A stretch of 64,000 nt of DNA from Tateyamaria omphalii (GTDB taxonomy: Bacteria; Pseudomonadota; Alphaproteobacteria; Rhodobacterales; Rhodobacteraceae), in NCBI RefSeq assembly GCF_014651375.1, contig NZ_BMWT01000001.1, forward strand, positions 1 through 64,000. Reading direction: 5' to 3'. Shown in pieces: positions 18,199-26,383 of this stretch. The notes below the pieces were generated by a model that had not been told where the DNA came from, ran no database searches, and worked only from the letters and a program-made list of their open reading frames with translations. The position numbers were made by a program, and so were the translations under genes. Position 1 is the first letter of the stretch, and every line of letters starts with the position of its first letter.

Positions 18199-18353
18199 CG
18201 GAAGCCCCCAAAAGCCGCGAGCACGTGCGAATTTTGTATAGGTTTTATAAGAAGTTTTGGTCGTTTTCGGAGAATTCGGCGGAAAACGAAACGGGTGTTT
18301 CTGCACGCTTCCGCAGAACCCCTTGCAAATAAGCCATATTTCTCAGGCGGTTT

Positions 18354-18430
18354 TGGCGACCCCGGCAGGATTCGAACCTGCAACCTGCCCCTTAGGAGGG
18401 GGCTGCTCTATCCAGTTGAGCCACGGGGCC
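18354..18430 (-). tRNA. tRNA-Arg (CCT anticodon)
   Basis: This is a 77-base cloverleaf on the minus strand with encoded CCA. The acceptor GGCCCCG pairs with CGGGGTC (one G-U), the D stem is GCTC/GAGC, and the anticodon arm GCCCC-CTCCTAA-GGGGC puts CCT at 34-36. The T arm is GCAGG-TTCGAAT-CCTGC. It reads the rare arginine codon AGG. The same kind of tRNA is a common integration target, which fits the mobile debris beyond its 3' end. Confidence 0.96.
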
Positions 18431-18556
18431 TTGTCGGACTCAACTACTGTTTCGAACGCATCTTGTCACCCTTTTCAACAAGCTTCGGGTTGTCCAAATG
18501 CTTGAATCTTGTTCTGTTTTGAAGGTAACTCAGGGGAAACATAGAAAGGACCGTCC

Positions 18557-19591
18557 TTGACTGATCGCCCTGCCCGCCCGCTGACGCTGCGCGACGTATC
18601 GGCTGCGTCCGGCGTGTCTGAAATGACTGTAAGCCGCGTATTGCGCAATAGAGGCGATGTGTCTGAAGCGACACGGAAAAAAGTGCTCGAGGCGGCAAAA
18701 ACGCTTGGCTATGTCCCAAATCAGATCGCCGGTTCACTGGCTTCGCAACATGTCAACCTCGTGGCCGTCATTGTGCCATCGCTCAGCAACATGGTGTTCC
18801 CCGAGGTTTTGACCGGCATCAACCAGGTACTTGAAGATACACCACTGCAACCCGTCTTTGGCGTCACCGACTACATGCGCGACAAAGAAGAGCGTGTTCT
18901 GTACGAAATGCTATCATGGCGCCCGTCCGGCGTCATCATTGCTGGTCTTGAACACTCGGACGCCGCGCAGGCTATGCTGCGCAATGCCGGTATCCCGGTG
19001 GTTGAGATCATGGATACCGATGGCAATCCTGTGGACAACATGGTCGGCATTTCACACCGGCAGGCCGGGTTGGACATCGCCAAAGCCATCCTGAAGCAGG
19101 GGTATTCCCGCATCGGTTTCATGGGCACGTCCATGCCGCGTGACCACCGCGCGCGCAAACGGTTCGAAGGGCTCACCGAGGGCCTCGCCAAAGCGGGGAT
19201 CGAGATTGAAGCCCGCGATTTCTACGAGGGCGGGTCTGCGCTGGCCAAGGGTCGCGAGATGACCAAAGCGATGTTGGATGCCAACCCGGATCTCGATTTT
19301 CTGTACTACTCCAATGACATGATTGGGGCGGGCGGGCTGCTCTACCTTTTGGACGAAGGGATCGACGTGCCCGGGCAGATTGGTCTGGCTGGCTTCAATG
19401 GCGTTGAGTTGTTGCAAGGGCTTCCACGTCAATTGGCAACCACGGACGCCTGCCGCCTTGAGATTGGGCGCGCTGCAGCCGAGATCATTCGTGATCGGAA
19501 TGCCGAAGGCGCCGACCCTGCCCCCAAGCACATCACGCTAACGCCAACCATTTCCTATGGCGACACACTGCGCCGCGCATTGCGGACGTGA
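18557..19591 (+). CDS. LacI-family transcriptional regulator (GntR/gluconate-repressor-like)
   Basis: This 344-residue repressor has an N-terminal LacI HTH (LTLRDVSAASGVSEMTVSRV at about 9-28) with hinge helix near IAGSLAS, and a periplasmic-binding-protein-like effector domain (about 62-340). The pattern VAVIVPSLSNMVFPEVLTGI and its length resemble gluconate-operon repressors. The TTG start at 18557 follows AAAGGA. No better ATG exists upstream of the HTH. Its end overlaps the next gene in GTGA. It may autoregulate the run ycaQ-pxpBCA behind it. The effector is unknown. Confidence 0.87.
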   Translation: MTDRPARPLTLRDVSAASGVSEMTVSRVLRNRGDVSEATRKKVLEAAKTLGYVPNQIAGSLASQHVNLVAVIVPSLSNMVFPEVLTGINQVLEDTPLQPVFGVTDYMRDKEERVLYEMLSWRPSGVIIAGLEHSDAAQAMLRNAGIPVVEIMDTDGNPVDNMVGISHRQAGLDIAKAILKQGYSRIGFMGTSMPRDHRARKRFEGLTEGLAKAGIEIEARDFYEGGSALAKGREMTKAMLDANPDLDFLYYSNDMIGAGGLLYLLDEGIDVPGQIGLAGFNGVELLQGLPRQLATTDACRLEIGRAAAEIIRDRNAEGADPAPKHITLTPTISYGDTLRRALRT

Positions 19592-20796
19592 CGCCGTTCA
19601 CGCTGACCAATACGCAGGCACGGCGCGTCTTTCTTGATCGTCATGCCCTTTCAGAGACACCCGGTGGACCAGCGCACGGGGCTGCCCTGCATGATCTGAT
19701 CACGCGGCTTGGATTTGTCCAGCTCGACAGTATCAACACCGTTGCCCGCGCGCATGATCTGATCCTGTTTTCGCGCAAGCCGAGGTATCGCCCCAAGAAC
19801 TTGAAGACCCTTTATGAACGCGACCGCCGCCTGTTTGAACACTGGACACATGATGCAGCGGTCATCCCGGCGTCATTCTATCCCTACTGGCATCTGCGCC
19901 GCGAACGGGACACCGCCCGGCTACGCGAACGGTGGAGCGAATGGCGCCGCGATGGGTTCGAGGAAAAATTTCAACCGGTTCTGGACCAGATCCGAGAGCA
20001 CGGCCCTTGCTGCTCTGGCGACGTGGGCGACGGCGAAAAACGTGGTTCGGGTGGCTGGTGGGATTGGCACCCGTCCAAGACAGCCCTTGAATACCTTTGG
20101 CGCAGTGGGGCCCTGCAAGTCGTCAAGCGAGAGGGCTTTCAGAAGTACTACGATCTGACCGAACGGGTACTTGATGCCCATACCATCGGAAACGCCCCGG
20201 ATACCGAAGAAACCATCGACTGGTGTTGCCGCGAGGCGTTAGACCGGCTGGGTTTCGCCACGCATGGTGAGTTGGCCGCGTTCTGGGATCACATCAGCCC
20301 GGCAGAGGCAAAGGACTGGTGCGTATCGGCGCTGGCATCTGGGCGGATCATACAGGTGCAGGTGACCGGCGTGGATGGTACGACCCGTCCGGCATATGCA
20401 TGGCCCACATTGCCGGACGACTCCTCCTTGGAACAGGTTCCGACGTCCCGGCTGCGCGTCCTCAGCCCGTTTGATCCGGCCCTGCGCGACCGTAAACGGG
20501 CTGAGCGTCTGTTCGGTTTCGCATACCGAATCGAGATCTTTGTGCCTGAACCGAAGCGGACCTATGGCTACTATGTCTTTCCGCTGATGGAGGGTGATCG
20601 CATTGTCGGTCGGGTCGATATGAAAGCCCATCGTGCCGACGATATCTTGCGCGTGCGCGCGCTGTGGCCGGAGCGCAAGGTGCGTTGGGGCAAGGGACGG
20701 CAAGCCGCGTTCGAGGCCGAGCTCGACCGCATCATCAAGCTGGCGCGCGTCAGTCAGATCGCCTTTGATGATGGCTGGCTGCGCGCGGCGCTTTAG
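19588..20796 (+). CDS. YcaQ/AlkZ-like DNA glycosylase (HTH_42 winged-helix protein)
   Basis: This 402-residue protein of the HTH_42/YcaQ family excises alkylated bases and unhooks interstrand crosslinks. The N-terminal catalytic Q-phi-D motif is present as QLDSIN at about 45-50, preceded by the helix HDLITRLGFV. FEHWTHDAAVIP and YWHLRRERD are further family marks. Q-phi-D corresponds to the YcaQ (AlkZ2) group, while antibiotic self-resistance AlkZ enzymes carry Q-phi-Q. The GTG start overlaps the LacI stop. A DNA-repair gene in an oxoproline operon is unusual context and probably only positional. Confidence 0.85.
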   Translation: MTPFTLTNTQARRVFLDRHALSETPGGPAHGAALHDLITRLGFVQLDSINTVARAHDLILFSRKPRYRPKNLKTLYERDRRLFEHWTHDAAVIPASFYPYWHLRRERDTARLRERWSEWRRDGFEEKFQPVLDQIREHGPCCSGDVGDGEKRGSGGWWDWHPSKTALEYLWRSGALQVVKREGFQKYYDLTERVLDAHTIGNAPDTEETIDWCCREALDRLGFATHGELAAFWDHISPAEAKDWCVSALASGRIIQVQVTGVDGTTRPAYAWPTLPDDSSLEQVPTSRLRVLSPFDPALRDRKRAERLFGFAYRIEIFVPEPKRTYGYYVFPLMEGDRIVGRVDMKAHRADDILRVRALWPERKVRWGKGRQAAFEAELDRIIKLARVSQIAFDDGWLRAAL

Positions 20797-20806
20797 CGTT
20801 GCGCCC

Positions 20807-21583
20807 ATGGCTCAAGCCTCTAACGTGCACGCCATGACAACCTTGAGCACATATAGTCCGAAGGTCCGTTCTGTCGGACTTGATGGTGTGCTTGTGACCT
20901 TTGGCGACACGGCCACAGACGAGGCAAACCGCGCGGCCATCGCCTTTCGCAGCGCAGTGGATGCACAGGGCTGGTCCGAAGTGTCAGAAAGCAGCAGCAC
21001 GTTGGTGTCAGCCTTCTTTCGCATAGATCTGGCCGAACATCGGTTCGAGCAGCTTTCGGATCGGTTGCAGTCTGTATTGGCTACCCGAGATTGGTTCGCT
21101 GCATCCTTGCCTGAAGGACGCGCTTTATGGACTGTTCCAGCGGTGTTTGGCGGCGCGCGCGCACCGCAGTTTGACGAAGCAGCAGAAGCAGCCGGACTAA
21201 GCAAAGTTGACGCACTGCGCGACCTGACTTCGACCCGGTTGCGTGTCCTGACGCTCGGGTTCGCTCCGGGCCAACCCTATCTCGGCACATTGGGCGACGC
21301 GTGGAACATTCCCCGGCAAAAGGAACTGACGCTGAATGTCCCCGCTGGGGCACTGGTTGCGGCGGTCCGCCAGATATGCCTGTTTGCCAAGGACACACCG
21401 ACGGGGTGGCGACATGTTGGGCAATCGGCCTTTGCATGTTTCCGTCCCCGCGGGGACACACCCTTTCCCTTAGCGCCCGGGGACGAAATCCAGTTTGCAG
21501 ACATTTCTGCGGTCGAGCTGTCCCGCATTGAAGACACCGTAACGAACGGATCAGGCGGGGCGATCCGGACGGAGTTGGCATAG
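20807..21583 (+). CDS. pxpB: 5-oxoprolinase subunit PxpB
   Basis: This 258-residue protein (from ATG 20807; ATG 20834 also possible) belongs to the carboxyltransferase domain 1/KipI family. With PxpA and PxpC it forms the ATP-dependent 5-oxoprolinase that opens 5-oxo-L-proline to glutamate. Visible marks are TLGFAPGQPYLGTL, around 150, the VPAGALVAAVRQICLF segment and FRPRGDTPFPLAPGDEIQF near the end. The frame runs open further upstream into ycaQ, but that part is not family-like. It starts 10 bases after the ycaQ stop and ends one base into pxpC (TAGTG). Confidence 0.9.
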   Translation: MAQASNVHAMTTLSTYSPKVRSVGLDGVLVTFGDTATDEANRAAIAFRSAVDAQGWSEVSESSSTLVSAFFRIDLAEHRFEQLSDRLQSVLATRDWFAASLPEGRALWTVPAVFGGARAPQFDEAAEAAGLSKVDALRDLTSTRLRVLTLGFAPGQPYLGTLGDAWNIPRQKELTLNVPAGALVAAVRQICLFAKDTPTGWRHVGQSAFACFRPRGDTPFPLAPGDEIQFADISAVELSRIEDTVTNGSGGAIRTELA

Positions 21584-22605
21584 TGGCCGCGCTGCATGTC
21601 CGCCAAGCTGGCCCCGGCGTTGCGGTACAGGATCTTGGCCGCACCGGGTTTCTGTCCAAGGGGCTGACACGTGGCGGTGCCGTGGACAGGTTGGCCGTGC
21701 ATGAGGGTGCCGCGCTGCTGCGCCAAAACCCCGACCTTGCCGTTCTGGAAATGGTCGGTACAGGTGGCACGTTCGAGGCAACAGAGGACATGCGCATTGC
21801 TCTGACAGGCGCAGAGATGACGGCCCATATTGACGGCGCGGCGGTTGCATGGAACGCCAGTCATGCGCTTGCAAAATCAAGCGTCCTGAACATCGGCCCA
21901 ACACGAACCGGGACCTATGGGTACCTGCATGTCGGTGGGGGATTTGATACTAAACTGATGCTTGGATCACGCGCGACACACCAGTCCTGTGGTCTGGGAG
22001 ACCTGGTTACGGCGGATGACACCCTGCAGGTCGGGGCGGACCGCGGTGGTGACGCTGGTCTTACTCTGCCGCGCGACACCCGCTTTGACGGTGGCTCCAT
22101 ACGTATTGTTCCCAGCATGCAAACTTCTGATTTTGCGCAGGAAACGCGGGAGAGCTTCGAAGCGACCACATTCCGCCGTGACCCACGCGCCAATCGCCAA
22201 GGCATCCGTATGGACAGTGATGGCGACGGGTTTGCCACGCCCAAGGCGCTGAGCATTGTAAGCGAAGTCATCGTACCGGGTGACATTCAGATCACGGGTG
22301 ACGGCACCCCGTTTGTCCTGATGGCGGAAAGCCAGACGACCGGGGGCTATCCGCGTATCGGGACCGTATTGTCCTGTGACCTGCCGCGCGTGGCTCAAGC
22401 GCCTGCAGGGGCCGCCTTGCGGTTCCAGTTTGTGAGCCTTGAAGAGGGTGCCGCAATCGAAGCGCGTGCACGGGCCGCGTGGGCTGCATTACCCAAGGCC
22501 GTGACCCCCTTGGTGCGCGATCCGGCGACATTGCAGGACTTGCTCAGTTACCAGTTGATCGGCGGCGTGGTCTCCGCCACGGATGCCCCATTGGACAAAG
22601 GATAA
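21583..22605 (+). CDS. pxpC: 5-oxoprolinase subunit PxpC
   Basis: This 340-residue carboxyltransferase domain 2/KipA-type subunit partners PxpB. The opening is ALHVRQAGPGVAVQDLGRTG, followed by FLSKGLTRGGAVDRLAVHEG, the family's conserved N-terminus. TGTYGYLHVGGGFD lies near 105-120, and the late motif FVLMAESQTTGGYPRIGTVL near 240-260 is diagnostic. The GTG start shares one base with the pxpB stop. Function as the oxoprolinase partner is well supported by the full pxpBCA set. Confidence 0.92.
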   Translation: MAALHVRQAGPGVAVQDLGRTGFLSKGLTRGGAVDRLAVHEGAALLRQNPDLAVLEMVGTGGTFEATEDMRIALTGAEMTAHIDGAAVAWNASHALAKSSVLNIGPTRTGTYGYLHVGGGFDTKLMLGSRATHQSCGLGDLVTADDTLQVGADRGGDAGLTLPRDTRFDGGSIRIVPSMQTSDFAQETRESFEATTFRRDPRANRQGIRMDSDGDGFATPKALSIVSEVIVPGDIQITGDGTPFVLMAESQTTGGYPRIGTVLSCDLPRVAQAPAGAALRFQFVSLEEGAAIEARARAAWAALPKAVTPLVRDPATLQDLLSYQLIGGVVSATDAPLDKG

Positions 22606-22609
22606 GGAT

Positions 22610-23377
22610 ATGGAAGTCGACCTGAACGCCGATATGGGCGAGAGCTTTGGCCCTTGGAAAATGGGTGACGACGCGGCCCTATTGAACACTGTCACATCAG
22701 CCAATATCGCCTGCGGGGCGCATGCAGGTGACCCGGACGTGATGGCGACAACAATGGGCATCGCGCTGGAACGTGGCGTTGGCATAGGCTCGCATCCGGG
22801 CTTTGCTGACATTCAGGGGTTCGGGCGGCGGAGAATTGATATGCCGTTGAAATCACTTCAGAATTCCATCCGGTGCCAAGTGGGGGCGACGCTGGGTATG
22901 GCCAACGCCCTTGGGGCGAAGGTGCGCCATATCAAACTGCATGGCGCCTTGGGCAACATGACGTCCGAGGACGAGGACATGGCGCGGGCCTGTTATGAGG
23001 CCGCTCTTTCCGCGCATCCTGACGCCATCATCATGGTGCTCGCCGCAACGGCCCAAGAGCGTGCAGCGCGGTCAATTGGCGCGACATTTGCCTGCGAAAT
23101 TTTTGCCGACCGCGCCTACAATGATGATGCCACGCTTGTGGACCGGCGCAAGCCGGGGGCCATCATCCATGACGCTGACATCGCAGGGCAAAGAATGGTC
23201 GAGATGGTGAAGGCGCAGGCCATCATCACCGACACCGGCAAGCGGATCGAGACGCCTATCGATACGATCTGCTGTCACGGGGACACGCCCGAGGCGGTCG
23301 AGATCGCAGCCTCGGTCCGTCGGACGCTAGAGGCGGAAGGGATCACTGTAAAAGCCTTTGACGGGCGCACCGGGTAA
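22610..23377 (+). CDS. pxpA: 5-oxoprolinase subunit PxpA (LamB/YcsF family)
   Basis: This 255-residue LamB/YcsF protein is the third oxoprolinase subunit. It opens MEVDLNADMGESFGPW, with the conserved acidic residues Asp4, Asp8 and Glu11. It continues with ANIACGAHAGDPDVM and VGIGSHPGFADIQGFGRR, all hallmarks of the family. FADRAYNDDATLVDR and CCHGDTPEAV mark the C-terminal half. AAGGAT precedes the ATG. It completes the oxoproline module and ends the plus-strand run that starts at the LacI gene. Confidence 0.93.
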   Translation: MEVDLNADMGESFGPWKMGDDAALLNTVTSANIACGAHAGDPDVMATTMGIALERGVGIGSHPGFADIQGFGRRRIDMPLKSLQNSIRCQVGATLGMANALGAKVRHIKLHGALGNMTSEDEDMARACYEAALSAHPDAIIMVLAATAQERAARSIGATFACEIFADRAYNDDATLVDRRKPGAIIHDADIAGQRMVEMVKAQAIITDTGKRIETPIDTICCHGDTPEAVEIAASVRRTLEAEGITVKAFDGRTG

Positions 23378-23460
23378 CGTACGCGCAACAGCTGTGCACC
23401 GGTTTGTCGCTGCTAAGCGGCGCATACGGGTTAAGGCCATGAAAACAAGGAGGATGAGCG

Positions 23461-23592
23461 ATGCACCGGGCGTACAACCCCTGTGCACCCCCCGTACACC
23501 GCCGCAGCGCAGAAACTGCGAAACGGGATGGGTTAACGCAGCGCGCGGTCCACTTGGTGAACAGATCGTTAAGGGTACTGTCGGTCACGTAA
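23461..23592 (+). CDS. Candidate 43-residue ORF with strong ribosome site
   Basis: A GGAGG at 23449-23453 sits 7 bases before an ATG opening a 43-codon frame that ends in TAA. The predicted peptide is basic (MHRAYNPCAPPVHRRS at the start) and of no known family. A perfect hairpin begins on the base after its stop. Spacing and signals are good, but length and lack of homology leave coding doubtful. Confidence 0.25.
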   Translation: MHRAYNPCAPPVHRRSAETAKRDGLTQRAVHLVNRSLRVLSVT

Positions 23593-23611
23593 GGCGCACC
23601 TGTGGTGCGCC
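23593..23611 (-). terminator. Hairpin between convergent transcripts
   Basis: GGCGCACC and GGTGCGCC form a perfect 8-base stem with a 3-base loop, 7 bases beyond the stop of the Rieske/ThDP gene. The run of T is very short on either strand. It may terminate that gene, or both convergent transcripts. Confidence 0.45.
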
Positions 23612-23618
23612 CCGCACG

Positions 23619-25592
23619 TCAAACCAGTTCGGAATCCGTCATGATCTCGACCAGCGCCGGGCCATCGACGTCCAACGCCTTTTGCAACGCCTCTTCGATC
23701 TTGTCTGACGTCACGACCTTTTCACCATGTGAACCGCAGATCTTGGCAAAGGCGGCGAAGGACGGGTTGTGCAGGGATGTTTCCCAGACCGGCCATTCAC
23801 CTGACTTCTGCTCCTTGGTGATCTTGCCCAGCTCGCCGTTATGCAAAAGTACGTGCGTGATATCCATGCCGTATTTGACAGCGGTGGTCAGCTCCATCGC
23901 GTATTGACCGAACCCGCCATCGCCCGAGATCGAGATGATCTTGCGCCCCTTGAGCCAGTCGAAATCCTGTGTTGCTGCCCACGCGCCCATCGCCGCAGGA
24001 AAGCCGAACCCGATGGAGCCGAGATAGCCGGACATCAGAACGCGCTGGCCCTTGGTCTCGAAATAGCGACCGAAGGAATAAGTGTTGTTGCCGACATCCA
24101 CGGCGATGATGGCATCTGCAGGGGCCACGCGGGACAGGGCATCGAAAATCGCGAAGGCGTGGATGCCTTTCGCGGTTTCCTCCTCCATACGGGTGCGTTT
24201 TTCCTTACGCCAGATGTCCCAGCGTTCGGCAAGTTCGGTCACCTGATCATCGGCGTCGGCGGGACGTGCCAGTTGCGGTGCAATGGCTGCGCAGAACTCA
24301 CCGATTTCCGACCAGATCGGCAGGTCTACAGGGTGGAATTTGCCCAGCTGCATTCGTTCGAAATCAACTTGGATGATAGGTTTCGATGGCTCGATCCCTG
24401 TGTGGTTCGAGAAGGACGTACCAAGGGTCAGGATGAGGTCCGCTTCGTTCATGAACCACGAGGCGATGGGCGTGCCCGAGCGGCCCAGAACCCCGGCTGC
24501 GTTGGGGTGACTGTCAGGCAGCAACCCCTTGCCCTTGAACGTTGTCAGCACCGGGGCACCAAGGGTTTCCGCGAGATTGGTGATTGCCGCCATATGATCC
24601 CAGGCGCCATGGCCGATCACGAAAATCGGGCGTTTGGCTGCGTTCAGCAGCTTCAACGCATCGGCCACATCCGCATCGGATGGTTTGACCACAGCCCGCC
24701 CCATGCGCCCATCCGGCATGGACGCCGGGGCGTCCGACGGGTTTGTCTGCATATCATCGGGAAAGATCAGGTGCGCCACATCCCTTTCGACCAGCGCATT
24801 CTTCATCGCCAGTGACACCAGTTCGGCGTGTTTTGACGTGCTCAGCACGGTCTGGCTGAACCGGCTGACGGCGTCAAAGGCCGAAGACAGGTCAATGTCC
24901 TGAAACGCGCCCGGCCCAAAGACCTGCGTTTGCACCTGACCGGTGAGGGCCAGAACAGGCGCGCGGTCCACCTTGGCATCCCATAGACCGGTCAGCAGGT
25001 TTGTCGCCCCCGGTCCCGCGATGGTTAGGCACCCTGCCGGATGCCCGGTCAGCTTGCCGTAGGCTGACGCGGCAAAGGCGGCCGCCCCTTCGTGGCGGAT
25101 ACCCACATATTTCATCTCGCCCGCCTCGACCCGCATGCGGATCGCGTCGGCCAGCCCAAGGTTCGAATGGCCCACCATGCCAAAGACGTGCTTCAGGCCC
25201 CAATTGACCATGCTTTCAGCCATCTGATCACTGACGGTGCGCACATGCGGCGGCTCGGGCTCGAGGCCAACGAAAATCTCATTCCCTTCAATCTTCAGCG
25301 GGTAGAGCTTCTGCCCTGTATCCTCATGCCCGCCGGGAGGAGCGCCTGTGAGTGGATCAAAGTCCCAGCCGTGCCACGGGCAGCGGATCCAGCATTTGCC
25401 GCCTTCGCCCCGCTCGATCGATCCTTCGCCCAACGGACCGCGCTGGTGCGGACAATGATTGTCCATCGCGGCCCACTGCCCATCGAAATGGGACAGGCAA
25501 ATAGAGACAGTCCGTGCGGTGACCGTCTTCACCCGCCCTTCCGGCAAGTCGGATGTTTGCCCAACTCGGATCCAATCAAGCGTTTCAGTCAT
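23619..25592 (-). CDS. Rieske [2Fe-2S] domain fused to a ThDP-dependent enzyme
   Basis: The start at 25592 (GGAGG upstream) gives 657 residues. An N-terminal Rieske domain (about 5-112) has both ligand motifs, CPHQRG at 47-52 and CPWHGW at 71-76. It is followed by a complete ThDP fold of the acetolactate synthase/pyruvate oxidase type. In it the catalytic glutamate lies in RHEGAAAFAASAYGKL (Glu168), a central domain covers about 310-440, and the GDGG...HNG ThDP/Mg site is at about 557-586. Such a fusion suggests oxidative decarboxylation of a 2-oxo acid with electrons leaving through the Rieske cluster, but the substrate is unknown. A TetR gene lies directly upstream on the same strand. Confidence 0.88.
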   Translation of the reverse strand: MTETLDWIRVGQTSDLPEGRVKTVTARTVSICLSHFDGQWAAMDNHCPHQRGPLGEGSIERGEGGKCWIRCPWHGWDFDPLTGAPPGGHEDTGQKLYPLKIEGNEIFVGLEPEPPHVRTVSDQMAESMVNWGLKHVFGMVGHSNLGLADAIRMRVEAGEMKYVGIRHEGAAAFAASAYGKLTGHPAGCLTIAGPGATNLLTGLWDAKVDRAPVLALTGQVQTQVFGPGAFQDIDLSSAFDAVSRFSQTVLSTSKHAELVSLAMKNALVERDVAHLIFPDDMQTNPSDAPASMPDGRMGRAVVKPSDADVADALKLLNAAKRPIFVIGHGAWDHMAAITNLAETLGAPVLTTFKGKGLLPDSHPNAAGVLGRSGTPIASWFMNEADLILTLGTSFSNHTGIEPSKPIIQVDFERMQLGKFHPVDLPIWSEIGEFCAAIAPQLARPADADDQVTELAERWDIWRKEKRTRMEEETAKGIHAFAIFDALSRVAPADAIIAVDVGNNTYSFGRYFETKGQRVLMSGYLGSIGFGFPAAMGAWAATQDFDWLKGRKIISISGDGGFGQYAMELTTAVKYGMDITHVLLHNGELGKITKEQKSGEWPVWETSLHNPSFAAFAKICGSHGEKVVTSDKIEEALQKALDVDGPALVEIMTDSELV

Positions 25593-25694
25593 GCTATCCC
25601 TCCTGTCGGCGCAATCAGGTCGATCCATCGCCGTATGCCTGGTCAGGCTGACACAGAAACGTTTTGGGATCACATCACATTTTTCCGCACCCCT

Positions 25695-26255
25695 TCAGAG
25701 GCAGCGGGCAACCAATGTGGCAATGGCCGCTTCGAAGCGGCTGGCGTCCTGTGCCGCCCGCGCGACGATCTGCGCCCCTTCAACCTGTGCCATGGCGGCG
25801 CCGGCTTCTGCCCTTGGATCGGACACATGCTGCACGGTGCCATCAGCCTGCCCAAGGCGGAACACCGTTTCAAGCCACGCCGTGACATCGCGGTGGAAAG
25901 CGGCAAGTTCGGCAATGCTTGTCGCAGGGAGCGCGGTTTGTGTCACTGAGAGCGCGACACAGAGGCAAAGGCTGCGCCCGCCGTCAGATGCTTGCCGATA
26001 CAGGTTCAGGAACTGCAATAGGCGTGCGCTGGCCGTGGATTCTGCTGCCGAAATGGCGTGGAGCTTGTCCATGAACACAACCCGGTAACGTTCCATCAAT
26101 GCAAAAGACAGATCGGCCTTGGCCGGGAAGTGGTAGTGCACGGACGCCTTTCGGATACCCGCGCTTTCGGCAAGGTCTGCGAAGCTGAACCCGTCAAATC
26201 CGCGCCGACGCGCAAACTCTTCAGCCTGGTCCAACAAGGCGTTGCGTGTATCCAT
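25695..26255 (-). CDS. TetR/AcrR-family regulator
   Basis: This 186-residue regulator has an N-terminal HTH at about 16-45 (GFDGFSFADLAESAGIRKAS with HYHFPAKADL) and a helical ligand-binding C-terminus. It begins 128 bases from the divergent cupin gene and ends about 100 bases before the Rieske/ThDP gene on the same strand. It is therefore well placed to control both sides. A short palindrome, ACTGGTCAGT, sits just upstream of its start. The ligand is unknown. Confidence 0.88.
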   Translation of the reverse strand: MDTRNALLDQAEEFARRRGFDGFSFADLAESAGIRKASVHYHFPAKADLSFALMERYRVVFMDKLHAISAAESTASARLLQFLNLYRQASDGGRSLCLCVALSVTQTALPATSIAELAAFHRDVTAWLETVFRLGQADGTVQHVSDPRAEAGAAMAQVEGAQIVARAAQDASRFEAAIATLVARCL

Positions 26256-26265
26256 TTATCTACCT

Positions 26266-26275
26266 ACTGGTCAGT
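26266..26275. promoter_or_regulatory. Candidate TetR operator (palindrome)
   Basis: ACTG-GT-CAGT is an inverted repeat 11 bases upstream of the TetR start. A second inverted repeat, TACCT-N6-AGGTA at 26349-26364, lies before the cupin gene. Both are reasonable operator candidates in the divergent region. Confidence 0.4.
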
Positions 26276-26383
26276 TTCATAACTAACTTATTTCTTTGTA
26301 ACAGAAAATCAATAAGGCTAACACCCTTGTAGAACAGACAAATTCACCTACCTAATGGAAGGTAACCGCAATGGAGACCGAGT

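Larger units (their letters stand above)
17660..18353. other. Degraded mobile-element region next to tRNA-Arg
   Basis: This 0.7 kb stretch carries no intact gene. It holds two decayed minus-strand fragments, listed separately: a transposase C-terminus and an HTH-protein N-terminus. Both lie just downstream of the 3' end of tRNA-Arg(CCT). No second copy of the tRNA 3' end was found, so an att site is not claimed. Confidence 0.6.

Noticed and set aside
18354-18430. att repeat of the tRNA-Arg 3' end
   Set aside because: I looked for a second copy of the GCAGGTTCGAATCCTGC segment in the flanking region and saw none, so no attachment site is claimed.
20633-20806. Upstream extension of PxpB into ycaQ
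   Set aside because: Residues are arginine/serine-rich and read out of frame through a conserved glycosylase C-terminus. The ATG at 20807 fits the family start.
23841-24815. 324-codon plus-strand frame inside the Rieske/ThDP gene
   Set aside because: It is antisense to the conserved ThDP domain, with no family similarity.
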